This document shows positions 1 through 6,346 of a stretch of 22,544 bases of DNA, piece after piece (position 1 is the stretch's first letter; each line of letters begins with the position of its first letter). A program made the position numbers and the translations under genes. This DNA comes from DATCKG01 sp036562385 (GTDB lineage: Bacteria; Bacillota; Sulfobacillia; Symbiobacteriales; Symbiobacteriaceae), in the NCBI GenBank assembly GCA_036562385.1, contig DATCKG010000047.1, positions 1 through 22,544 on the forward strand, read 5' to 3'. The notes under the pieces were generated by a model. It was not told where the DNA came from. It did not search any database and was given only the letters and a program-made list of their open reading frames with translations.

Positions 1-87
1 AAGGGCTACCGCCAGCTCCCCATGATGTCGGAAGCCCTAAGCAGACACGTCGTTCCAGAAACATCCAGCACCGTGAAAACGGCCTAA
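1..87 (+). CDS. C-terminal fragment of unknown protein, possibly a transposase
   Basis: The reading frame starting at base 1 is open at the window edge and ends at a TAA at 85-87, giving 28 residues beginning KGYRQLPMMSEALSRH. The 'KGYRQLP...ALxRH' pattern resembles my memory of the tail of Mutator/IS256-type transposases, but 28 residues cannot establish a family. It overlaps a second open frame (from base 3) that later becomes a stalk-domain remnant. An insertion-sequence end that truncated that gene would explain both. The call is an inference from a very short peptide. Confidence 0.3.
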   Translation, partial: KGYRQLPMMSEALSRHVVPETSSTVKTA

Positions 88-152
88 AAACGAAGAAAAA
101 GGCCGCCACGAAATTCCACGGCGGCTGGGACGTCGCCCCTGACAGGCCCAAG

Positions 153-476
153 GACATCGTTATCGAACGGCCTGGTATAACCGTCCATCTGGTCATCGGT
201 AGCAATCAGGCTACCGTAAATGGAAAGATTATCTATCTGGACCAACCGCCCCTTTTGGTTAACGACGCCCGCACCGTGGTTCCGCTGCGGTTTATCGCAG
301 AGGCGTTCGGGTGTAAGGTTGATTGGGTCGGCGCCAACGGTCCCGACGATCCACGAGCTTACCCCTGGGACGGCGGGAAGTACCAGATCTGGATCTGGGC
401 ACCCTGGCTGTATTGGGGTAATTACAGTCTCGGTGATCGCACCGAGGCTGGAAACTGGAACCTGCGGCGTAAGTGA
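153..476 (+). pseudogene. 5'-truncated stalk-domain (copper amine oxidase N-terminal-like) remnant
   Basis: Frame 3 is open from base 3 to a TGA at 474-476. From about base 153 it reads like a stalk domain: a beta-rich lead (VTVHLVIGS-like, ATVNGKIIYLDQPP) and then the family signature DARTVVPLRFIAEAFG with a following KVDW. This domain is common in secreted Bacillota proteins and is usually repeated or fused to other modules. There is no ATG or GTG in frame upstream, no signal peptide, and the domain ends early in a poorly conserved tail, so this is a broken or partial gene rather than a functional one. The only in-frame alternative start is the TTG at 255, which would cut the domain in half. 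The gene at 19075 carries a complete domain of the same kind. Confidence 0.55.
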
Positions 477-769
477 ATAGTCACAGCCGAACGAGAGATC
501 ATGCCTCCGCCGTGAGAAGGCTGGAAGAGAAACGCCCATGCAGGACGCATCATCGCCACTGTGGCGGCGGCCTTGGCGCCTGGGTGTCTACTGTGCTGAC
601 CAGGTAGATGTCTGCTGCTATGCTGCAGGAACAGGTTAGCAAGACTGGCTGGACTCCGCGACGGTCCGGGAGATCGCTCAGACATTGCTGACCTACGGAA
701 ATACGATTCAAGGACAGGGAATACTGCCGCGATCCGATTGCTCCGTCAGGAGGAGGTTACATAAGGCGA
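477..769. other. Gene-free stretch, possibly decayed coding DNA
   Basis: I see no intact gene here. One plus-strand frame, in phase with the stalk remnant, is broken only by TGA codons at 513 and 597 before a TAA at 762-764. It includes a short hydrophobic run (RIIATVAAALAPGCLLC) that looks like a signal or lipoprotein leader. No convincing ribosome binding site and start pair goes with it. Decayed coding DNA is possible but unproven. Confidence 0.3.
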
Positions 770-795
770 GACCCCGCTGACACGGCAGCGGGGTC
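770..795 (-). terminator. Strong hairpin downstream of the Mrr-like gene
   Basis: GACCCCGCTG (770-779) and CAGCGGGGTC (786-795) form a perfect 10-bp GC-rich stem with a 6-base loop. It lies 63 bases beyond the stop codon of the minus-strand nuclease-like gene, so it may end that transcript. Neither flank has a good T-run. It could also close a decayed plus-strand gene ending at 764. Confidence 0.5.
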
Positions 796-857
796 CCTTA
801 TCTCTTATCGACAGGTAGAGAAAAGCAGACCTACTTCAGGCCGTCGGTTCACTGCCG

Positions 858-1859
858 TCAGTTCAGGTACTGCTGAATTAGCTCTTCCAATTGCTGACGG
901 TCCAACAGTTCTACCTTGTTCGAGGCGGCCAGCTCACGAGCAGCTGGAGTGAACGTGGAATTGGTGACCACGATCGCATGGTGAGCATTGTAACGCCCCT
1001 TTGCCGCCACGACCTCCTGCACAGCCCTATTGCCGACAGACTGGCCGTAACGTTTCGCCTGTACCACGGTGATCTCTCCAAATTTTTTCAAGACCAGGTC
1101 AGCTCCGTGGTCGCGCGTCGCCTTTGTTACCACGGTTTCATAGCCCATGGCTGAGAAGAGTTTCTCCAGGAACTGCTCAAATTCCGAGCCCGTCATTTTA
1201 TCGATCTGCTCTATCGTTATCCGGGGTACGGCGGCCCGGGTCCCAGGTGTCAGCCTCTCTTTCAGTTCCGCTACCTTTCGTTCGTGTACCCGTTTTGCTA
1301 TGACTCGGTCGACTGCTTGATTCAACTCGCCCAGAGAACAGTCTAAGCCCACCATTTTGGCGTACAGCAGCAGATTTCGCACGTGCCTACGGTTCTCCAC
1401 GAAGCACTGGACGTAAGCTTCCGCAAGTCTGTCCACGGTAAGTGGTGTTGGTCCTTGTTGCGTCCAGCCAGCAGCCTGCTCAAATGAGGTAGCAAAGCGA
1501 ATAGCAACCTGGCGCTCAAGCTCCCGATCAACCGTCTGCTTCAGCAAATCTATTGGAAGATTGCAACCTTTTTCGCTGAAGATGGTGTGTAGTGCTGCAA
1601 TCTCATCATCAGGAATTTCGGGCATTGTAGGCCAGGTTACATTAGGTATCCAGAGAGAAACAAACGTAGAAATCTCCGGCAAGATCGCCTGGATTGTTTT
1701 CCGTTCTTCCTCCTCGTGAACGGCATTCCTCTTTTTCAGCATAACTTTCTGAACGATCTTGACCACCAGTACGATCGGTGCCAGTGCCACAAATGTCGCC
1801 CAGACCACGATATGACCCAACAGACACCCCTGGCAGCCACAACCTTTCTGACGGGCCAC
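858..1859 (-). CDS. Membrane-anchored Mrr-type restriction endonuclease-like protein
   Basis: The 333-residue product has three parts. (1) A Cys-rich start (C7, C9, C12) is followed by one hydrophobic helix (about 13-37) and a basic stop-transfer stretch. (2) The middle, about 45-210, is helical and of unrecognised type. (3) The C-terminal domain, about 215-330, has the Mrr_cat pattern: MTGSEFEQFLEKLF, then GY, HGADLVL with Asp254, and the PD-(D/E)xK-like VVQAKRY with Gln267 and Lys269. Mrr domains cut DNA, often modified DNA, so the C-terminal domain is probably a cytoplasmic nuclease held at the membrane. The start is the GTG at 1859-1857, six bases after a GGAGGT; the open frame continues upstream to 2054 but has a low-complexity Ser/Thr/Val-rich translation with no such site. 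There is no methyltransferase partner nearby. Family assignment is firm; biological role is not. Confidence 0.8.
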   Translation of the reverse strand: MARQKGCGCQGCLLGHIVVWATFVALAPIVLVVKIVQKVMLKKRNAVHEEEERKTIQAILPEISTFVSLWIPNVTWPTMPEIPDDEIAALHTIFSEKGCNLPIDLLKQTVDRELERQVAIRFATSFEQAAGWTQQGPTPLTVDRLAEAYVQCFVENRRHVRNLLLYAKMVGLDCSLGELNQAVDRVIAKRVHERKVAELKERLTPGTRAAVPRITIEQIDKMTGSEFEQFLEKLFSAMGYETVVTKATRDHGADLVLKKFGEITVVQAKRYGQSVGNRAVQEVVAAKGRYNAHHAIVVTNSTFTPAARELAASNKVELLDRQQLEELIQQYLN

Positions 1860-2078
1860 TGTCGCACCTCCAAGTGTCACTGCTTTAGACAAGAGCCATG
1901 GATCCCGCAACAGAATGTTGGCCCGGGAGCGGGTCGACACTACTACTGCGGTGCTGACTATGACGCTGTCCTGCGGAGACGACGCTCGGACCGTGGACGT
2001 GTAGCTGCCCGCTGACGAAGTGACGAGCGAGGCTCTGGTGGCGCTTGTACCCATAGACTTCGTACTGTAGGTCTCTTG

Positions 2079-2463
2079 CTATGCGCTTACACCGTCTTGG
2101 CAACCGAATTCCGGGTAGAGATCCTCCAGGTACTCCCGCAGCCAGGAATCCATTATGGCTCGGGGATTGTTCGGGTCTAGGTACGAGCAAACCGCTTGTG
2201 AAGGATGGCTGTCCCCTCTAGGTTCCCAGCGTAGATCTTGGGCCAGACTTCAACGTAGATGATGTCGTACGGGGTCCCGTCGGGCGGGTGCCAGGTGAAG
2301 ATGTCAGCAAAGAAGGGGCCAACGTGGATCGTGGCCCCCTCTTATGTGTAAATTGTCTGATCGATGGTGGACTGATTGGCCGCTTCCACGGCCCGGAAGA
2401 AACGATGCCTCGAACTTACCGCCAGGATTCGCAGTTCCCTACCGCCCGGACAGGAAACCCGTT
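2079..2463 (-). pseudogene. Broken gene of unknown family (in-frame stop plus frameshift)
   Basis: Read on the minus strand from about 2463, one frame gives a protein-like sequence (ELRILAVSSRHRFFRAVEAA, then NQSTIDQTIYT). It meets a TAA at 2344-2342 and continues in the same frame as EGATIHVGPFFADIFTWHPP, then YDIIYVEVWPKIYAGNLEG. It reaches a TAG at 2179-2177. Shifting frame by one base near 2183-2188 restores a fluent ending (RYLDPNNPRAIMDSWLREYL, then EDLYPEFGC) that stops with TAG at 2081-2079. Composition and phrasing look like real protein on both sides of each lesion. There is no start codon or full N-terminus, and the frame is also stopped at about 2464. I do not recognise the family. 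It sits upstream of, and codirectional with, the Mrr-like gene. Confidence 0.55.
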
Positions 2464-2534
2464 AGCCCACCGCAATATGTGCTAATCTAATGGTATAAGC
2501 ATAGTGGACTTTCGTTCAGTGGGGGCTGTATCGC

Positions 2535-3335
2535 GTGTACCGGGTATTCCTGTGGCAAACGATGGAGGTGCTGCTGCTGGTGGCGGCCGGCCTCTCGGCC
2601 TTGTGGGGCGGGCCGGCCATTTTCGGGATACCGTCGGGCAGCGGCCTGTTCTGGGTGGGCCTGCTGATGGCCCTGGCCTTTATGTTTCTCTACGGCTTGG
2701 CGGTGTTAGGGGCGAACATGATGCCCTCGAAGGTGCAGGCGGCCATGGGAGTCATCTTGTGGGCAGCCGCCTTTGTGGGCTACCGGGGGCCTTTGGGACT
2801 GCTGCCGGCGGCGCTGGGGATCGCTTTGGCCCTGCTGGCCGGGATCCGTCCTTCCGGTGGATCCCGCATCGAGGCTGTTCTTTATGCGCTGTTCGCCTAC
2901 AGCTTTCCCATGGCCGGCGCCCGCTGGCTGCTGGTGCCCATGGTGGCGGGGAGCCAGGTGGCCACGGGCCTGGTGTGGCTCTCGGGGACCGTGTACATGA
3001 CCGGGCGGATGCTTCTCCGGATCTTTCGGCCGATGCTCGTGGAGGGCGCGGCGGACCAGCCGTCCCTGGTGGATCGGCCCGTACCGGATGAGGTGGCTGG
3101 CCTGCTGGAGTCGGTGAGCCGCCGCCGAGCCCGGCCCTACTACACCGCCCCGGAGGGTGGCCAGCGGGAGGACGGCATCTCGGTGCTGGTGGAGCCGGAG
3201 CGGGCCGAAAAGGTGGCTGCCCGGGTGCGGGCTGTCTTGGGCGAGAGTCCTCTTGTGGTGGAAGTGGGTCAGCCGGTGGATGGGCAGGTGGAAGTGGTGG
3301 TCCGCCAGCGGCCGCAAGGGGCAGCGACGGGTTGA
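2535..3335 (+). CDS. Multi-pass membrane protein of unknown function
   Basis: The 266-residue product starts with GTG at 2535, preceded by a GGGGG stretch as a moderate ribosome binding site. About six hydrophobic segments are visible (roughly 9-25, 37-60, 67-83, 86-104, 112-126 and 130-155). They are followed by a soluble, charged C-terminal part (about 160-266) rich in Val/Glu/Arg, with an alternating pattern around 205-260 that suggests a small alpha/beta domain. I do not recognise a family. No catalytic motif or transporter signature is evident. The stop codon overlaps the -35 element of the argC promoter, so the gene is close to the arginine operon but probably has its own transcript; no terminator separates them. 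Confidence 0.7.
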   Translation: MYRVFLWQTMEVLLLVAAGLSALWGGPAIFGIPSGSGLFWVGLLMALAFMFLYGLAVLGANMMPSKVQAAMGVILWAAAFVGYRGPLGLLPAALGIALALLAGIRPSGGSRIEAVLYALFAYSFPMAGARWLLVPMVAGSQVATGLVWLSGTVYMTGRMLLRIFRPMLVEGAADQPSLVDRPVPDEVAGLLESVSRRRARPYYTAPEGGQREDGISVLVEPERAEKVAARVRAVLGESPLVVEVGQPVDGQVEVVVRQRPQGAATG

Positions 3336-3367
3336 GGCTTTATACGGACAGCAGTATAATTATGCAG
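3332..3367 (+). promoter_or_regulatory. argC promoter with overlapping ARG-box-like operator
   Basis: TTGAGG (3332-3337) and TATAAT (3355-3360) are separated by 17 bases, a good sigma-A promoter. The -10 runs into TATGCAG, giving TATAATTATGCA, and TTTATACGG lies in the spacer. The same arrangement occurs before argB and argG: a -35, an AT-rich half site in the spacer, and TA(T/C)A(A/C)TTATGC at the -10. Repression by an ArgR/AhrC protein binding over the promoter is inferred from this conservation. Confidence 0.7.
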
Positions 3368-3439
3368 TACCCAGGTTGTGGTGCCAGCTCTGCTCCGGCC
3401 CGGGGCGGGGCTGGCGTATCAGTATGGGAGGGGAGCGCC

Positions 3440-4489
3440 ATGGGCCTGAAAGTCGGCATCGCCGGAGCCACCGGATACAGCGGCGTTGAACTGCTCCGGC
3501 TGCTGGGCAACCATCCGGAGGCGGAGGTCGTCCTTGCGGGGACCGAAAGCTACGTGGGGCAGGAGATCGCTTCGGTCTTTCCCCATCTGCGTGGCCGGGT
3601 CACCCTCCGGGGCCGGGAGGCCACGGCGGAGGCCCTGGCTGCCGAGTGCGACGTGGTGTTTACCGCGCTGCCCCACGGCGTGACGATGAAGTTGGCCCCG
3701 GCGGTCCTTGCCGCCGGGAAAAAGCTGATTGACCTCGGGGCGGATTTCCGCCTGCGGGACATCGACAAGTACGAGCAGTGGTACAAGGTAAAGCACACCG
3801 TTCCGGAACTGGCCGCGGAGGCCGTCTACGGCCTGCCGGAACTGTATCGGGAGCAGATCCGCGGCGCCAGGCTGGTGGCGAACCCCGGCTGCTATCCTAC
3901 CTCCTGCGCCTTGGCGGCGGCGCCGCTGCTGAAGGAGGGGGTGGTGGAGACGCAGGGCATCATCTTTGACAGCAAGTCCGGCGTCTCCGGCGCAGGCCGC
4001 GGCGTGAACCTCGGGGTTCACTTCAGCGAAGTGAACGAGAACCTGAAGGCTTACAACATAGCCGGTAGCCACCGGCACACGCCCGAGATCGAGCAGACGC
4101 TGTCGGATCTGGCCGGGAGGCCGGTGACGATCACGTTTACGCCTCACCTGGTGCCGATGACCCGGGGGATTCTGACCACGGCCTACTTCCAGCTCACCCG
4201 GGATCTGTCCACGGAGCAGGTGTTGGATCTGTTCCTGGCGTACTATGAACGGGAACCGTTTGTGCGAGTCCGTCCGGCAGGAGAGCTGCCTGCCACCAAG
4301 CAGGTGATGGGTTCCAATTACTGCGACATCGGGGTGCAGGTGGACCGGCGCACTGGCCGGGTGCTGGTGATTGCCGTACTGGACAACCTGGTGAAGGGCG
4401 CGGCCGGACAGGCGATCCAGAACATGAATCTGATCTGCGGCCTGCCGGAGACCACCGGCCTCACATCGGCAGCCCCGCTATACCCGTGA
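3440..4489 (+). CDS. argC: N-acetyl-gamma-glutamyl-phosphate reductase
   Basis: This enzyme reduces N-acetylglutamyl-5-phosphate to N-acetylglutamate semialdehyde with NADPH, the third step of arginine synthesis. The 349-residue product begins MGLKVGIAGATGYSGVELLR, the family's NADP-binding Rossmann start. It carries the catalytic cysteine in NPGCYPTSCALA (Cys151) and the conserved GSHRHTPEIEQ region with the catalytic histidine. The ATG at 3440 follows GGGAGGGGAG by a few bases and matches the family's usual length; the open frame extends upstream to 3332, but that part is the promoter. It is the first gene of argC-acetyltransferase-argJ, with a 22-base gap to the next gene. Confidence 0.95.
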   Translation: MGLKVGIAGATGYSGVELLRLLGNHPEAEVVLAGTESYVGQEIASVFPHLRGRVTLRGREATAEALAAECDVVFTALPHGVTMKLAPAVLAAGKKLIDLGADFRLRDIDKYEQWYKVKHTVPELAAEAVYGLPELYREQIRGARLVANPGCYPTSCALAAAPLLKEGVVETQGIIFDSKSGVSGAGRGVNLGVHFSEVNENLKAYNIAGSHRHTPEIEQTLSDLAGRPVTITFTPHLVPMTRGILTTAYFQLTRDLSTEQVLDLFLAYYEREPFVRVRPAGELPATKQVMGSNYCDIGVQVDRRTGRVLVIAVLDNLVKGAAGQAIQNMNLICGLPETTGLTSAAPLYP

Positions 4490-4511
4490 CGGACGGGCGG
4501 AGGGAACCCTC

Positions 4512-5039
4512 ATGCAGTATCGGAAAGCGATCATGGCCGATGTGCCGGTGATCCACTCGCTCATCAACCACTACGCCGCACAGGGGCTGATGCTCCGCCG
4601 GACCCTGCTGCACCTGTACGAATCGGTTCGGGACTACTCCGTGGCGGTGGACGAGACGGGCGAGGTGGTGGGGGTCGGCGGCCTGCACATCATGTGGTAC
4701 GACCTGGCTGAGATCCGGTCCCTGGCAGTCAAGCCCGGGCTGACCAAGCGGGGTGTGGGTCGGGGGCTGGTGGAGTTCCTGCTGGAAGAGGCCCGGTCGA
4801 TGGGGCTCAAACGGGTCTTCGCCCTCACCTACCAGCAGGCGTTCTTCGAAAAGTGCGGGTTCAAGGTCATTGAGAAGGAGAAACTACCCCAGAAGGTCTA
4901 TTCCGAATGTGTTTACTGCGATAAGTTCCATGCCTGTGATGAGATCGCGATGATCCGGCTGTTGGTCCCCGAGGAGGAGCTACCCGCAGACGACGGGTTT
5001 GAAATCCCCCTGGTGGCCCTGCCGAACTGGCGAAAGTAG
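4512..5039 (+). CDS. argA: ArgA-like N-acetylglutamate synthase (short GNAT form)
   Basis: The 175-residue GNAT acetyltransferase resembles the C-terminal domain of ArgA, without the amino-acid-kinase domain. It has the N-terminal DVPVIHSLINHYA strand/helix, the LAEIRSLAV beta-4 segment, and the acetyl-CoA loop KRGVGRGLVEFLLEEA. It ends with the FALTYQQAFFEKCGF region typical of this subgroup. The likely reaction is glutamate plus acetyl-CoA to N-acetylglutamate. The setting between argC and argJ supports this strongly. ArgJ can recycle acetyl groups, so this enzyme would prime or top up the cycle. It starts at ATG 4512 after GGAGGG. The product ends with a short acidic tail (VPEEELPADD) of unknown role. 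Exact substrate is inferred, not shown. Confidence 0.85.
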   Translation: MQYRKAIMADVPVIHSLINHYAAQGLMLRRTLLHLYESVRDYSVAVDETGEVVGVGGLHIMWYDLAEIRSLAVKPGLTKRGVGRGLVEFLLEEARSMGLKRVFALTYQQAFFEKCGFKVIEKEKLPQKVYSECVYCDKFHACDEIAMIRLLVPEEELPADDGFEIPLVALPNWRK

Positions 5040-5050
5040 GGGGTAGCAGG

Positions 5051-6259
5051 ATGACTGAGGTCCAGGGCGGTGTGACCGCACCGAAAGGATTCATGGCAGC
5101 CGGAGTCGTGGCGGACATCAAAGGGAACGGCAGCGGCAAGAAGGACGTGGCTGTTTTGTTCTCCCGGGTTCCCTGCGACGCTGCTGGGGTCTTTACCACC
5201 AACCGGGTCAAGGCTGCTCCGGTGGTCCTCACCCAGCAACGGATCAAGCGGGGCAGCCTGCAGGCGGTGGTGATCAACTCCGGCAACGCCAACGCCTGCA
5301 CTGGTGAACAGGGGTGGCTGGACGCCAACCTGATGGCGGAACTGACGGCCAAGGCCCTGGGACTGGAGCCTGAGGATGTGGCCGTGGCCTCCACCGGAGT
5401 CATCGGCGTGCCCCTGCCGATGGACCGGATCCGGGCGGGCATCACCATGGCTGCGGCTTCCATTTCCGAGTCCGGCGGAGACGATGCCGCGGAGGCGATC
5501 ATGACCACCGACACCCGCCGGAAGCAGTACGCGGTGCAGGTGACCATCGGTGGGGTCCCGGTGACCATCGGCGCCATGGCCAAGGGCGCCGGGATGATCC
5601 ATCCCAACATGGCCACCATGCTGGCCTTCGTCACCACTGACGCCTCCATTGACCGGGAGGCCTTGCAGGCCGCCCTCAAGCAGGCGGTGGACAAGTCCTT
5701 CCACATGATCACCGTCGATGGGGATACCAGCACCAATGACATGGTGCTGGTGCTGGCCAACGGCCTTGCCCGCAACCCGCGGATTTCCGCCGGTACGCCG
5801 GAGTATGAGACCTTCGCCCAGGCCCTGGAGCAGGTGCTGATTTACCTGGCCAAGGAGATCGCACGGGACGGCGAGGGCGCTACCAAACTCCTGGAGATGC
5901 GGGTGCGGGGTGCCGCGACGGTGGAGGATGCCCGCCGGGCTGCCCGGGCGGTATGCGGCAGTTGCCTGGTGAAGGCGGCGGTGTTCGGCGAGGATGCCAA
6001 CTGGGGCCGGGTCCTGGCAGCCCTGGGGTACTCGGGAGCCGTCTTTGACCCCGACCGGGTGGATCTGTGGCTGGGGGATCTGCCGCTGATGACCGCCGGC
6101 AGGCCTGTTCCTTTCGATGAGGAGGCCGCGGCCCGGATCCTGAAGCAGGAGACGGTGGTCTTCACGGCGGATCTGCACGCCGGCGAGGCGGAGGCCGTGG
6201 CCTGGGGCTGTGACCTGACTTATGATTACGTAAAGATCAACGGCAGTTACCGCACCTAA
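5051..6259 (+). CDS. argJ: Glutamate N-acetyltransferase / ornithine acetyltransferase
   Basis: ArgJ transfers the acetyl group from N-acetylornithine to glutamate; bifunctional forms also use acetyl-CoA. The 402-residue product has the family landmarks GVFTTNRVKAAPV, VINSGNANACTG, ASTGVIGVPLPMDRI and the self-cleavage site KGAGMIHPNMATMLAFVTTD. Cleavage before Thr189 generates the two subunits and exposes the nucleophile. The C-terminus includes GEDANWGRVLAALGYSG and ends KINGSYRT, typical of complete proteins. The ATG at 5051 lies 11 bases after the acetyltransferase stop, so translation is probably coupled. It is last in the operon and is followed by a hairpin at 6299-6319. Confidence 0.95.
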   Translation: MTEVQGGVTAPKGFMAAGVVADIKGNGSGKKDVAVLFSRVPCDAAGVFTTNRVKAAPVVLTQQRIKRGSLQAVVINSGNANACTGEQGWLDANLMAELTAKALGLEPEDVAVASTGVIGVPLPMDRIRAGITMAAASISESGGDDAAEAIMTTDTRRKQYAVQVTIGGVPVTIGAMAKGAGMIHPNMATMLAFVTTDASIDREALQAALKQAVDKSFHMITVDGDTSTNDMVLVLANGLARNPRISAGTPEYETFAQALEQVLIYLAKEIARDGEGATKLLEMRVRGAATVEDARRAARAVCGSCLVKAAVFGEDANWGRVLAALGYSGAVFDPDRVDLWLGDLPLMTAGRPVPFDEEAAARILKQETVVFTADLHAGEAEAVAWGCDLTYDYVKINGSYRT

Positions 6260-6298
6260 GAAAGCGCGGTGCCGCTTTGAAGGCAAGAAAAACCAACA

Positions 6299-6319
6299 GG
6301 CCGCCCGAAACGGGCGGCC
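6299..6319. terminator. Shared bidirectional terminator between argJ and the aldehyde oxidoreductase gene
   Basis: GGCCGCCCG and CGGGCGGCC form a perfect 9-bp stem with an AAA loop. Convergent genes end on either side (argJ at 6259, the minus-strand gene at 6347). On the minus strand the hairpin is followed by TGTTGGTTTTTC, a fair T-tract; on the plus strand the T-tract is poor (TGTCTG). Confidence 0.75.
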
Positions 6320-6346
6320 TGTCTGCGCGATATGGCAGCCGTCTGG

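Noticed and set aside
477..764. Frame interrupted only by TGA codons (474, 513, 597), as if TGA were recoded
   Set aside because: There is no selenocysteine-type stem-loop near the TGAs and no family match. Other genes in the window use TGA as a normal stop. Chance in GC-rich DNA or a decayed gene explains it.
1885..2190. Minus-strand open frame upstream of the Mrr-like gene
   Set aside because: It runs across the broken-gene tail and the intergenic region without a ribosome binding site. The fluent translation of the pseudogene lies in other frames.
4913..6286. Minus-strand open frame of about 457 codons opposite argJ
   Set aside because: argJ has its self-cleavage site and full family length; the antisense product is Gly/His/Gln-rich with no motif.
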